A DNA stretch of 64,000 bases from Allocoprobacillus sp002160865 (GTDB lineage: Bacteria > Bacillota_I > Bacilli_A > Erysipelotrichales > Coprobacillaceae): NCBI RefSeq assembly GCF_042850985.1, contig NZ_AP031415.1, positions 1,302,001 to 1,366,000 on the forward strand, given 5' to 3'. Below are positions 41,133-50,327 of this stretch, one piece after another (within the stretch, counting starts at the first letter, position 1; every line of letters starts with the position of its first letter). The notes below the pieces were generated by a model that ran no database searches, was not told the DNA's origin, and worked only from the letters and a program-made list of their open reading frames with translations. A program made the position numbers and the translations under genes.

Positions 41133-41774
41133 ATGAAGATATATATCACACGTCATTCTAAAACAGTCTGGAATGAAGAAAAAAGACTGCAGGGGCGTTT
41201 AGATTCTCCACTGACTCAAGATGGAGTAGAAAATGCTCTGGCTTTAAAAAATTATCTTCAAGAACATTCGTTTCAATTTGATTATGTGTATTCAAGTCCT
41301 ATTCCTCGTGCTTATCAGACAGCTTGTCTACTCTTTGATAAGCAGAATATTACCATGGATGAACGTTTAATGGAAATGAATTTTGGTGATTTTGAAGGAC
41401 AGAAAATCGTCGATTTATTAACTTATCACCATAAACTCTATGATCAGTTATGGAATCATCCAGAACAGTTTGATCGCATTCCTCATGGTGAAAGCTATCA
41501 AGAAGTCATAAAAAGAGTTAAAAGTTTTTTACAAGATTTAAAACAATTACCTCAAGACAGTCAAGTTATGATTGTAACACATGGAATGTGCTTTGTTATT
41601 TTTATGTCTGTTTTTTTAGGCTTAACACAAAAAGAACTGGTTTCCATTAATCAACAAATTGTTGAAGGATGCTCTCTTACATGTGTTGAAGAAAATCATG
41701 GTTCATACCAGATTCTCTCATACAATGAACACCAGTTCTTGCCCCATGTCATGAATGCCAGTTTTGCGAAATAA
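41133..41774 (+). CDS. histidine phosphatase-family protein
   Basis: A 213-residue phosphoglycerate mutase-like phosphatase. The catalytic motif is TRHSKT at residues 6-11 (usually RHGxT; here Ser replaces Gly). EMNFGDFEGQK near 86 and the second catalytic His in VTHGMCFVIFM near 149 complete the active site. Substrate unknown; relatives act on sugar phosphates, alpha-ribazole phosphate or proteins. The ATG at 41133 lacks a ribosome binding site and stands five bases beyond the yneF terminator tract. No better in-frame start exists before the catalytic motif. It converges with plsY at a shared terminator. Confidence 0.85.
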   Translation: MKIYITRHSKTVWNEEKRLQGRLDSPLTQDGVENALALKNYLQEHSFQFDYVYSSPIPRAYQTACLLFDKQNITMDERLMEMNFGDFEGQKIVDLLTYHHKLYDQLWNHPEQFDRIPHGESYQEVIKRVKSFLQDLKQLPQDSQVMIVTHGMCFVIFMSVFLGLTQKELVSINQQIVEGCSLTCVEENHGSYQILSYNEHQFLPHVMNASFAK

Positions 41775-41806
41775 AAACCTGAGTGTTTAATAACATTCAG
41801 GTTTTT
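41774..41806. terminator. bidirectional terminator between convergent genes
   Basis: Stem AAAAACCTGAGTGTT/AACATTCAGGTTTTT (one mismatch near the middle), bordering both the phosphatase stop and the minus-strand plsY stop. Confidence 0.88.
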
Positions 41807-42413
41807 ACATCCATGTAATTTTATTTTCTGTACCATTTCTTAATCTTTGAATATTGCTATGATGTTTATAGACAAGCAAGGCAACAATACATATATTTGT
41901 GATGATCTCAATCATGCTATAACCAATAAATGGAGAGATTACAGCAATAGAAATAGCTGCTAAGATCGAAGCTAATGATACATATTTAGAAATCTTTAAA
42001 GTCACCATAAAGATAATCAAAGCTACAACAAAGGCATAAATATTTGTCATTAAAGCATATCCAATAGCGACAGATACAGCTTTTCCACCTCTAAATCCTG
42101 CAAATAGAGGATAGCAATGCCCAATCACACAAGCTAAAGCACATGGGTAAATAATATTCATATCAAGTTTCATGTATTTAGCAACTGTTCCAGCAATCAA
42201 TATAGAAATACAGCATTTAGAAGCATCTAAAATAATGACTGATAATCCTGCTTTTTTCCCAAGCACTCGTCCAGCATTCGTGCCACCTAAATTTCCTGAA
42301 CCACTATTTCTTACATCTGTATGATAAAATAATTTTCCAATCACTAATGCAAAAGGAATAGAGCCATATAAATAACCCATTACTATTAATAAGCAATATA
42401 TCAATATATCCAT
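41805..42413 (-). CDS. plsY: acyl-phosphate:glycerol-3-phosphate acyltransferase
   Basis: Membrane acyltransferase making lysophosphatidate, the first step of phospholipid synthesis. The 202 residues have about five helices and three family motifs: GSIPFALVIG near residue 16, SGSGNLGGTNAGRVLG near 36, and GHCYPLFAGFRGGKAVSVAIG near 97, with the GGKAVS segment typical of PlsY. Divergent from parE-parC, exactly as plsY (yneS) is in Bacillus. The ATG at 42413 is preceded by a moderate GGGGAAGTG site. Confidence 0.95.
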   Translation of the reverse strand: MDILIYCLLIVMGYLYGSIPFALVIGKLFYHTDVRNSGSGNLGGTNAGRVLGKKAGLSVIILDASKCCISILIAGTVAKYMKLDMNIIYPCALACVIGHCYPLFAGFRGGKAVSVAIGYALMTNIYAFVVALIIFMVTLKISKYVSLASILAAISIAVISPFIGYSMIEIITNICIVALLVYKHHSNIQRLRNGTENKITWM

Positions 42414-42476
42414 TTTTTCACTTCCCCGTCACCTATTATACATAAAAAAGAAGAAAAATCAATTTTTTTAAAAGAT

Positions 42477-42505
42477 TTGCGAAAATTCAAGAAATTTGGT
42501 ATGAT
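42477..42505 (+). promoter_or_regulatory. promoter of parE-parC
   Basis: TTGCGA, 17-base spacer, extended -10 TGGTATGAT. A second possible -10, TATAAT, lies at 42539-42544, nearer the gene. Confidence 0.65.
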
Positions 42506-42573
42506 ATGAATTCTCTAGCAATATATCAATGTTTTTGATATAATTATAAAGTTGGAAAAGGAGGAAATCAGAT

Positions 42574-44502
42574 ATGAAAGCAAATCATTATGATGAGTCT
42601 AATATACAAATTCTAGAAGGACTGGAAGCCGTAAGGAAGCGTCCGGGTATGTATATTGGTTCAACAGATTCAAGAGGTTTACATCATCTTGTCTGGGAAA
42701 TTGTTGATAATTCTATTGATGAAGCATTGGCTGGATTTGGTAAAAAAATCACAGTAACAATTGGAAAAGATAATAGTATTCGTGTAGCAGATGAAGGACG
42801 TGGAATGCCAACGGGTATTCATGCTTCTGGTAAACCTACGACTGAAGTCATTTTAACAATATTACATGCTGGTGGAAAGTTTAGTGAAGATGGTGGTTAT
42901 AAAACATCTGGTGGGTTACATGGTGTCGGTTCATCTGTTGTAAATGCTTTAAGTGAATGGCTGGAGGTCACTGTTTATCGTGATGGAGTGATTCATCAAC
43001 AACGTTTTGAAGACGGAGCGAAAATCATTTCTCCATTAAAAAAGATCGGTAAGACTTCAAAAACTGGAACAACGATTCATTTTAAACCTAATCAAAATAT
43101 CTTTTCTACAACAGAATTTAATTATTCTACTATCTGTGAAAGATTAAGAGAAAGTGCCTTTTTATTAAAAGGTATTGAAATGAATATTATAGATGAAAGA
43201 ACAGGAAAACATGAATCTTTCCAATATGATAATGGTTTAGAAGCCTTTATTGAATATCTGAATTATGATAAAAAGACATTACATACAACTGTTTCCTTTG
43301 ATGATGTATCTCATCCTATTGAAGTTGAAGTGGCTTTTCAGATGACTGATGGCTATCAAGAAAATTTGATTTCCTTTGTCAATTTAGTGAGAACTGGAGA
43401 TGGGGGAACTCATGAAACTGGTTTTCGTTCGGGATTCACAAAAGTTTTTAATGAATATGCCAGAAAATATGGTTTACTAAAACAAAAAGATAAAAATCTG
43501 GAAGGTAGCGATGTAAGAGAAGGTTTAACAGCTATTATTTCTGTCAAAATACCTGAGTCATTACTACAATTTGAAGGACAGACAAAATCAAAATTAGGAA
43601 CGCCTGAAGCAAGAAATATTGTTGAAAATGTTGTTTATGAACAAGTGAATTATTTTCTAGAAGAAAATAAAGAAACAGCAAATGAATTAGTTAAAAAGAT
43701 GATTAAAGCTTCACAAGCCAGAAATGCTGCTCGAAAAGCACGTGAAGAAGCACGAAAAGGAAAAGGACAAAAAGTTGAAAAAATATTAAGTGGAAAACTA
43801 GCACCGGCACAATCCAAAGATAAAAAGAGAAAAGAACTTTATCTTGTCGAAGGAGATTCGGCTGGAGGAAGTGCAAAGCAAGGTAGAGATCGTAAATATC
43901 AGGCTATTTTACCTTTGCGAGGGAAAGTCATCAATACTGAAAAGGCTGCCATGTCTGATATATTAAAAAATGAAGAAATCAGCACAATTATTAATACAGT
44001 CGGTGCAGGAGTAGGAGCGGATTTTAATGCTGATGACTCCCATTACGCAAAAGTGATTATCATGACTGATGCTGATACGGATGGTGCTCATATTCAAGTT
44101 CTTCTTTTAACTTTCTTTTATCGCTATATGCGTGGACTGATTCAGGCCGGAAAAGTCTATATTGCTTTACCACCTCTATATAAGGTATCTAAAAAGAATG
44201 GGAAACATGAGGATGTTATTTATGCTTGGGATGATGATGAATTAGAAAAAGCTAAAAAACAGATAGGTCGTGGTTATGCTGTACAACGTTATAAAGGTTT
44301 AGGAGAAATGAATGCGGATCAGTTATGGGAAACAACCATGAATCCAGAAACACGTACACTCATTCAAGTATCCATTGAAGATGCTGCTTTAGTAGAACGT
44401 AGAGTATCTGTTTTAATGGGAGATAAAGTAGAACCTAGACGTGAATGGATTGAAGATAATGTGCAATTTTCTTTGGAAGATTCATTCTTTATTAATCAGT
44501 AA
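42574..44502 (+). CDS. parE: DNA topoisomerase IV subunit B
   Basis: ATPase subunit of topoisomerase IV, which unlinks daughter chromosomes. The 642 residues contain the GHKL ATPase (EIVDNSIDEALAG near residue 46, DEGRGMP near 73, GGLHGVGSSVVNALS near 112), the transducer, and the TOPRIM domain (EGDSAGGSAKQGRDRKYQAILP near 425, DADTDGAHI near 504). Topo IV rather than gyrase is indicated by the adjacent parC and the divergent plsY, the Bacillus arrangement. AAGGAGGAAATC is upstream of the ATG; parC follows after 11 bases. Confidence 0.95.
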   Translation: MKANHYDESNIQILEGLEAVRKRPGMYIGSTDSRGLHHLVWEIVDNSIDEALAGFGKKITVTIGKDNSIRVADEGRGMPTGIHASGKPTTEVILTILHAGGKFSEDGGYKTSGGLHGVGSSVVNALSEWLEVTVYRDGVIHQQRFEDGAKIISPLKKIGKTSKTGTTIHFKPNQNIFSTTEFNYSTICERLRESAFLLKGIEMNIIDERTGKHESFQYDNGLEAFIEYLNYDKKTLHTTVSFDDVSHPIEVEVAFQMTDGYQENLISFVNLVRTGDGGTHETGFRSGFTKVFNEYARKYGLLKQKDKNLEGSDVREGLTAIISVKIPESLLQFEGQTKSKLGTPEARNIVENVVYEQVNYFLEENKETANELVKKMIKASQARNAARKAREEARKGKGQKVEKILSGKLAPAQSKDKKRKELYLVEGDSAGGSAKQGRDRKYQAILPLRGKVINTEKAAMSDILKNEEISTIINTVGAGVGADFNADDSHYAKVIIMTDADTDGAHIQVLLLTFFYRYMRGLIQAGKVYIALPPLYKVSKKNGKHEDVIYAWDDDELEKAKKQIGRGYAVQRYKGLGEMNADQLWETTMNPETRTLIQVSIEDAALVERRVSVLMGDKVEPRREWIEDNVQFSLEDSFFINQ

Positions 44503-44513
44503 GGAGGTCTATC

Positions 44514-47045
44514 ATGAAAGAAAAAATCATAACACAATCATTAGATGATATTATGGGTGATCGTTTTGGAAAATACTCTAAGTATATTATTCAAGATCGT
44601 GCATTACCCGATGTTAGAGATGGATTGAAACCAGTGCAACGTCGTATTCTTTATGCTATGTACAAAGATGGGAATACACATTTAAAACCTTATCGTAAAT
44701 CAGCAAAAACAGTAGGGAATGTCATTGGTAATTATCATCCTCACGGAGATACTTCAGTCTATGAAGCCATGGTCCGTTTATCCCAAGAATGGAAAATGCG
44801 TATGCCATTGATTGATATGCAGGGAAATAATGGTTCGATTGATAATGATCCGGCTGCGGCCATGCGTTATACTGAAGCAAGGTTATCACCTATTGCATCT
44901 GAATTATTAAAAGATATTGATAAAGAAACAGTTCAAATGGCATTGAACTTTGATGATACGGAGTATGAACCAACTGTTTTACCGGCCAAATATCCTAATT
45001 TATTAGTCAATGGAGCAACGGGTATATCATCTGGATATGCGACTGATATTCCTCCACATAATTTAGAAGAAGTGATTGATGCTACGATTTATCGTATTTT
45101 ACATCCTCATTGTTCTTTGGATGACTTGATGAAATTTATCAAAGGTCCGGATTTTCCAACAGGAGCTATTGTTGAAGGAATCAATGGTATAAGAAAAGCT
45201 TTTGAAACAGGAAAAGGAAAAGTTGTTGTTCGTTCTCAAACGAAAATCGTTGAAGAAAAAAACATGAATAAAATTGTGGTGACAGAGATTCCTTATGAAG
45301 TCAATAAAGCAGAATTGGTAAGAAAATTAGATGAAATACGTTTTCAAAAAAATATTGATGGCATTATAGAAGTCCGTGATGAGTCAGATCGTAATGGATT
45401 AAGTATTGTTATTGATTTGAAAAAGGATGTTGATGTACAAAATACATTAAATTATTTTTATAAGAATACAGATCTTCAAAAGAACTATAATTACAATATG
45501 GTTGCTATTAAAAACAAAAGACCTGTATGTATGGGAATTGTTGAAATTTTAGATGGTTATATTGATCATCAAATTGATGTTGTTACCAAACGTTCGTTGT
45601 TTGATTTAAAAAAAGCACAGGAACGTAAACATATTGTTGATGGATTAATCAAAGCCATTTCTATTTTAGATGATGTTGTCCATACCATTCGACATTCTCA
45701 TGATAAACAAGATGCTAAAAAGAATCTTCAATTACAATATCATTTTACAGAAAAACAGGCTGAAGCCATTGTCATGTTACAGTTATATCGTTTAACGAAT
45801 ACCGATATTGTTTCTTTAGAAAAGGAAAAGCAGGAATTAGAAACGTTGATTCAAACATTGAATGATATTTTAAATAGTGATCAAGTTTTAAGAAAAGTCA
45901 TTGTTGATGAATTAAAACAGATTAAAAAGCAATATCCATCACCTCGTTTAACACAAATTAAACATGAAGTTCAAGAAATTGTCATTGATGAAGAAGCAAT
46001 GATTCTTCCAGAAGACATTTATGTATCAATCACTAGAGATGGCTATGTCAAAAGAATTTCTCAAAGATCTTATAAAGCCAGTGAAAATATTGCTTTTGGA
46101 AAGAAAGATGATGATGTGCTTTTGGACTTGCATTTTGCAAATACTTTGGATAAATTGCTGATTTTTACCGATAAAGGGAATTATTTATTTATTCCAATTC
46201 ATAAATTAGAGGAATTTAAATGGAAAGAATTAGGAAAGCATATTAGTTATTTCATTAAAGTTTCTCCAGAAGAAAAAATGATTGGTTCTATTCTTGTGAA
46301 ATCTTTTGCTTTACCATTGTATGTTCTTCTAACAACACGTTTAGGACAAATCAAACGTGTTTCATTAAAAGAATTTGAAGTTGCCCGTTATACAAAACCT
46401 TTAAAATGTATGAATTTGAAAAAAGATGATCAGTTACTTCAGGTTGCTTTAACTGATACCAATCAGGCGATTGTTCTGACATCATCTTTGGGATATGTTT
46501 CATTATATAGTGAAGATGAGATTTCTATTTTGGGATTAAAAGCTGCAGGAATCAAAGCCATGAATTTAAAAGATGATTATCTTGTAGCAATGAATACATT
46601 TGATCCACTTCATTCTTATTCTTATGTTTTAATCAGTGATCAACCGGGTATCAAACGTATGCGTATTTCGGATATACCAAGCTGTAATCGTGCGACAAAA
46701 GGAACATCTATTTTTAAATCTCCTAAAACGAATCCAATTCATGCTTTAGATGCTTTTGTATTAGATACTCAAGATCAATTGATTATTGAAAGTGAACAGA
46801 AAAAAGAAAATTTATACATCAAAGATTATTCTTTATCACAAATTGGACAAAAGCCAAGTGTAATTCAATCAATGAAAAATGAAACGATTATGCATGTTTA
46901 TGATCGTCATTCTTTATCAACAGATTTATATATTTCTAATCAAGATAAAAAGGTTGAAAAATCTCAACCTTTAGAAACAACATCACAACAGGATAAACAT
47001 TTTGAACCTATTTCTTTCGATGACTTATTTAAAGAAGATTTCTAA
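44514..47045 (+). CDS. parC: DNA topoisomerase IV subunit A
   Basis: DNA-cleaving subunit of topoisomerase IV. The 843 residues include ALPDVRDGLKPVQRRILYAMY near residue 30, the drug-binding QRDR stretch YHPHGDTSVYEA (residues 74-85), the catalytic Tyr119 in AAMRYTEARL, and a C-terminal beta-pinwheel with repeated short strand motifs from about 490. The QRDR position commonly numbered 80 is Thr rather than the usual Ser; Glu84 is kept. The ribosome binding site AAGGAGGT is a perfect match to the 16S tail. Its stop lies two bases from the convergent sigK stop with no terminator between. Confidence 0.95.
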   Translation: MKEKIITQSLDDIMGDRFGKYSKYIIQDRALPDVRDGLKPVQRRILYAMYKDGNTHLKPYRKSAKTVGNVIGNYHPHGDTSVYEAMVRLSQEWKMRMPLIDMQGNNGSIDNDPAAAMRYTEARLSPIASELLKDIDKETVQMALNFDDTEYEPTVLPAKYPNLLVNGATGISSGYATDIPPHNLEEVIDATIYRILHPHCSLDDLMKFIKGPDFPTGAIVEGINGIRKAFETGKGKVVVRSQTKIVEEKNMNKIVVTEIPYEVNKAELVRKLDEIRFQKNIDGIIEVRDESDRNGLSIVIDLKKDVDVQNTLNYFYKNTDLQKNYNYNMVAIKNKRPVCMGIVEILDGYIDHQIDVVTKRSLFDLKKAQERKHIVDGLIKAISILDDVVHTIRHSHDKQDAKKNLQLQYHFTEKQAEAIVMLQLYRLTNTDIVSLEKEKQELETLIQTLNDILNSDQVLRKVIVDELKQIKKQYPSPRLTQIKHEVQEIVIDEEAMILPEDIYVSITRDGYVKRISQRSYKASENIAFGKKDDDVLLDLHFANTLDKLLIFTDKGNYLFIPIHKLEEFKWKELGKHISYFIKVSPEEKMIGSILVKSFALPLYVLLTTRLGQIKRVSLKEFEVARYTKPLKCMNLKKDDQLLQVALTDTNQAIVLTSSLGYVSLYSEDEISILGLKAAGIKAMNLKDDYLVAMNTFDPLHSYSYVLISDQPGIKRMRISDIPSCNRATKGTSIFKSPKTNPIHALDAFVLDTQDQLIIESEQKKENLYIKDYSLSQIGQKPSVIQSMKNETIMHVYDRHSLSTDLYISNQDKKVEKSQPLETTSQQDKHFEPISFDDLFKEDF

Positions 47046-47047
47046 AC

Positions 47048-47731
47048 TTATTGTGTATGCATATAGGCTTTTAAGAGTTTAATTAACGCGCGTTTTTCTA
47101 AACGTGATACATAGGAACGGGAAATATTCATATGTCTGGCAATTTCTTTTTGCGTATAAATACGATGATGATTAAGACCATAGCGATAGATGAGTATTTC
47201 TTGTTCACGTGGTGTTAGTAAAGAAAAGTAATCTTGGAGCTGCTGGAGCTGATCATTGGTTTGAATCTGATCAATCATATCTTTTTCTTTTGATGGAATA
47301 ATATCCAGTAGCGTCATTTCTCCTCCATCTTTATCAACACCTAAAACTTCATTTAACGAAACATCTAAAGCTGTTTTTTTATGTTGACGCAAATGCATTA
47401 AGATTTCATTTTCTATACACTTTGCAGCATAAGTTCCCAGTTTTGTGGATTTTGTCGCATTATAGCTATCTACTGCTTTGATAAGTCCAATTGTGCCAAT
47501 GCTGATGAGATCTTCCTGTAAGTCTTTTGCACTTTCGTATTTTTTAGCAATATGCGCAACAAGTCTTAGATTATGTTCGATGAGCTTATTTCTGGCATTC
47601 TGATCACCTTGAAAATATTTTTCTAATAATTCTTTTTCCTGTTGTTTTGTAAGAGCGGGTTTAAAAGCCTGTGTTTTAATAAAAGATACAAATAAAAATT
47701 GTTGTAATAATGCAAAAATAGCTGTAAACAT
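47048..47731 (-). CDS. sigK: sporulation sigma factor SigK (pro-form)
   Basis: Late mother-cell RNA polymerase sigma factor. The 227 residues begin with a hydrophobic pro-sequence (about 20 residues) like that removed from pro-SigK by SpoIVFB. Sigma region 2 follows (NARNKLIEHNLRLVAHIAKKYE, EDLISIGTIGLIKAVDSY, GTYAAKCIENEILMHLR), then region 4 (LTPREQEILIYRYGL and the helix-turn-helix TQKEIARHMNISRSYVSRLEKRAL). The gene is continuous, so no skin-type element interrupts it. ATG 47731 follows GAGGTGACTT. A CATATAAT box on the minus strand (47754-47747) could serve SigE or the housekeeping factor. Predicted to drive dpaAB and gerE-like genes here. Confidence 0.9.
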   Translation of the reverse strand: MFTAIFALLQQFLFVSFIKTQAFKPALTKQQEKELLEKYFQGDQNARNKLIEHNLRLVAHIAKKYESAKDLQEDLISIGTIGLIKAVDSYNATKSTKLGTYAAKCIENEILMHLRQHKKTALDVSLNEVLGVDKDGGEMTLLDIIPSKEKDMIDQIQTNDQLQQLQDYFSLLTPREQEILIYRYGLNHHRIYTQKEIARHMNISRSYVSRLEKRALIKLLKAYMHTQ

Positions 47732-47830
47732 AAGTCACCTCAAAATATTATATGAAATTTGTCGATGTTTATGTTTATCTCTTTTCATCAAAATAGAAAT
47801 AGTATACAATAGTCAAGAAGGAAGGTATAT

Positions 47831-48931
47831 ATGAAAGAAATAAAAAGATGTTATGGATGTGGAGCCATTATTCAAAGTGAAAATGAAAAACATATTGGTT
47901 ATGTTCCAAAAGATGCCACTACAAAAGATCATATTTTATGTAGACGTTGTTTTCAACTAAAAAACTATCATAAATTACAAACAACATCACTCACAAAAGA
48001 TGATTTTTTAAATCTTTTAGATCATATTGGTGAAAAAGATCGTCTTGTCGTTTATATGATTGATCTATTTGATTTTGAAGGAAGTCGTATTCAAGGATTA
48101 TTACGTCATATCGGTTATAATGATGTTCTGGTTCTTGCAAATAAACGTGATTTATTGCCAAAATCTGTTAAAGAGCGTAAGCTGGAACATTGGGTCAGAA
48201 GACGATTAAAAGAAGAAGGAATGAAGCCTGTAGATGTTATAGTAACGAGTGGTAAGAAAAATATGAACATGGATAAGATCTATGATGCCATGATGACTTA
48301 TCGTAAGCAGCGTGATATTTATGTTGTAGGAGCAACTAATGTTGGCAAATCAACATTTATTAATGCTTTATTGAAACATTATGCTCAAGTAGAAGAACAA
48401 AATTTGATTACTGTTTCTGAATTTCCGGGAACAACGCTTGATTTTATAGAAATACCTTTGGATGAACAGACTTATCTTTATGATACACCCGGTATTGTAA
48501 ATGAAAGTCAGATGACTCATTTTGTAGATCCAAAAATTTTAAAAAAGATAATTCCACAAAGTGAATTAAGACCTATTGGATTCCAATTACAAGAAAAACA
48601 GACGATTTATTTTGATGGATTAGGAAGAATTGATTATATCAGTGGGGGGCAGTCAAGTTTTATAACGTATTTTTCTCGTCAACTTAAGATTCATCGTACC
48701 AAAACAGTTAATGCAGATGCCTTATATGATCGTCATAAAACTTTTCAGTTTGAAATTGATGGAATGCAATCAATTCATGATATGAAAACATACGACTTTA
48801 CTTTAAAGTCGGGAAAATGTGATATTGTCATTTCTGGTTTAGGATTTATAACCATTTCTTCTAAAGGTGGAAAAATAAAGGTTCATGTTCCACCACAGAT
48901 TTCTGTCACAATAAGAGAAGCCATTATATAG
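47831..48931 (+). CDS. yqeH: ribosome-biogenesis GTPase YqeH
   Basis: Circularly permuted GTPase needed for 30S assembly. The 366 residues start with a zinc finger (CYGCGAIIQ, then CRRCF). The permuted GTPase has the G4 motif NKRDLL near residue 92 before the G1 loop VGATNVGKSTFINALL near 166 and the G3 DTPG near 217, followed by an RNA-binding C-terminal domain. GAAGGAAGG precedes the ATG. It opens the yqeH-yhbY-nadD/yqeK-rsfS-yqeM cluster, conserved with Bacillus except for loss of aroE. Confidence 0.95.
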   Translation: MKEIKRCYGCGAIIQSENEKHIGYVPKDATTKDHILCRRCFQLKNYHKLQTTSLTKDDFLNLLDHIGEKDRLVVYMIDLFDFEGSRIQGLLRHIGYNDVLVLANKRDLLPKSVKERKLEHWVRRRLKEEGMKPVDVIVTSGKKNMNMDKIYDAMMTYRKQRDIYVVGATNVGKSTFINALLKHYAQVEEQNLITVSEFPGTTLDFIEIPLDEQTYLYDTPGIVNESQMTHFVDPKILKKIIPQSELRPIGFQLQEKQTIYFDGLGRIDYISGGQSSFITYFSRQLKIHRTKTVNADALYDRHKTFQFEIDGMQSIHDMKTYDFTLKSGKCDIVISGLGFITISSKGGKIKVHVPPQISVTIREAII

Positions 48932-48942
48932 GAGGGAAAATA

Positions 48943-49230
48943 ATGCTAACAGGTAAACAAAAAAGATATTTAAGAGGAGAAGCTCATCACTTAAAGGCTA
49001 TTTTTCAAGTCGGAAAAGATGGGGTTTCTGCAAATCAAATTAAAGGTATTCTTGAAGCATTAGAAGCTCAAGAACTCATAAAAGTAAAAATTTTAGATAA
49101 TTGTCCAGAGAATGTACATCATGTGGCATTGGATTTAAGTATGCATACAAAGGCAGAAGTTGTTCAAATCATTGGCCGTACAATTGTTTTGTATAAACAA
49201 AGTGATGAAAGAATTTATCGTCTACCATGA
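48943..49230 (+). CDS. yhbY: YhbY-family (CRM domain) ribosome-associated RNA-binding protein
   Basis: A 95-residue single CRM-domain protein binding pre-50S ribosomes. The opening LTGKQKRYLRGEAHHLKAIFQVGKDG with the GKDG-type loop is characteristic, followed by EALEAQELIKVKILDNC and a C-terminal VVQIIGRTIVLYK. AGGAGGG lies upstream of the ATG. Its stop overlaps the nadD start (ATGA). Part of the ribosome-assembly cluster. Confidence 0.93.
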   Translation: MLTGKQKRYLRGEAHHLKAIFQVGKDGVSANQIKGILEALEAQELIKVKILDNCPENVHHVALDLSMHTKAEVVQIIGRTIVLYKQSDERIYRLP

Positions 49231-50327
49231 AAAGAATAGGTCTATTCGGTGGGAGTTTTGATCCCATTCATCAAGCACATGTAGATGTTGCATTGTGTGC
49301 CATTGAACAGCTTCATTTGGATGAAGTACAATTCATTCCAACACGTCATAATCCATGGAAAAATAAAAGTCTTGCTAGTGCCAAAGAAAGAGTCGAGATG
49401 ATTCGTATTGCTATCAAAAATCATCCTTTACTTTCTATAAATACAATTGAAATCGATAGTGAAGATGAGCAAAAAAATTATACCATTCATACAATTGAAA
49501 AATTAATTCAACAAAATCCTCAAGTACATTATTACTATATTATGGGAATGGATCAAGCCAATGCTTTTGATCAATGGAAAAAAGCAAAAAAAATATCTCA
49601 ACTTGTTCAATTGATTGCTTTTCAAAGAGGAGGGTACAAGCCTGATTATTCTATATTAGATACATATCATTTCCAATTATTAAATAATCAGCCTGTTTAT
49701 GCCTCAAGCAGTGATGTGAGAAATGGTCATATAGAAATGTTGGATCAAGACGTTTTAAGATATATATCATCTCAGGGATTATATTTAGATACAATGGTAC
49801 GTTCAAGAATGAAAGAAAAACGCTGGAAACATACTTGCAGTGTTGCTAAACTGGCTAAAAAGATAGCCAAAGCAAATCAATTAAATCAAAAACAAGCTTA
49901 TATTGCAGGAATAATGCATGATGTCGCCAAAGAGATGGATCAAAAAGAAGCTCAAAAAATAATGGAAAGCTATTTTCCAGAATATTTATCTAAACCTTAT
50001 CCTATCTGGCACCAATGGCTATCACGTTATGTCAGTGAACATGAGTTTTTAATTGATGATCCTGTGGTATTAAAAGCCATTGAGGATCATACAACTGCTT
50101 CAGTTGGTATTTCACCAATTGGAAAATGTTTATATGTTGCTGATAAGCTCGATCCTTTAAGGGGATATGATTCTTCGCAACAAATTGAAACATGTCAAAA
50201 AGATATTCATCAAGGATTTAGAGATTCTTTAATTGATTTTTATGAATTTTCAAAGAGGAAAAATCGTGAAATAGATGATTGCTTTTATGAAATTTATGAT
50301 TATTATGTCGTGAAAGGAGAAAAATAG
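49227..50327 (+). CDS. nadD: nicotinate-nucleotide adenylyltransferase fused to YqeK HD hydrolase
   Basis: One 366-residue polypeptide joins two enzymes that are separate adjacent genes in Bacillus. Residues 1-190 are NadD, which makes deamido-NAD from nicotinate mononucleotide and ATP: GLFGGSFDPIHQAH at 5-18, IPTRHNPWK near 38, and the ISSQ/SSSDVR adenylyl site near 161. Residues about 190-366 are a YqeK-type HD domain: RWKHTCSVAKLAKKI, the HD in IMHDVAKEMD near 231, EHEFLID and ADKLDPLRGYD. This domain in YqeK proteins symmetrically cleaves Ap4A. The frame is continuous through the join, so the fusion is genuine. The ATG overlaps the yhbY stop. Confidence 0.93.
   Translation: MKRIGLFGGSFDPIHQAHVDVALCAIEQLHLDEVQFIPTRHNPWKNKSLASAKERVEMIRIAIKNHPLLSINTIEIDSEDEQKNYTIHTIEKLIQQNPQVHYYYIMGMDQANAFDQWKKAKKISQLVQLIAFQRGGYKPDYSILDTYHFQLLNNQPVYASSSDVRNGHIEMLDQDVLRYISSQGLYLDTMVRSRMKEKRWKHTCSVAKLAKKIAKANQLNQKQAYIAGIMHDVAKEMDQKEAQKIMESYFPEYLSKPYPIWHQWLSRYVSEHEFLIDDPVVLKAIEDHTTASVGISPIGKCLYVADKLDPLRGYDSSQQIETCQKDIHQGFRDSLIDFYEFSKRKNREIDDCFYEIYDYYVVKGEK

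Noticed and set aside
47048..47731. Skin-like element in sigK
   Set aside because: The gene is complete and continuous.
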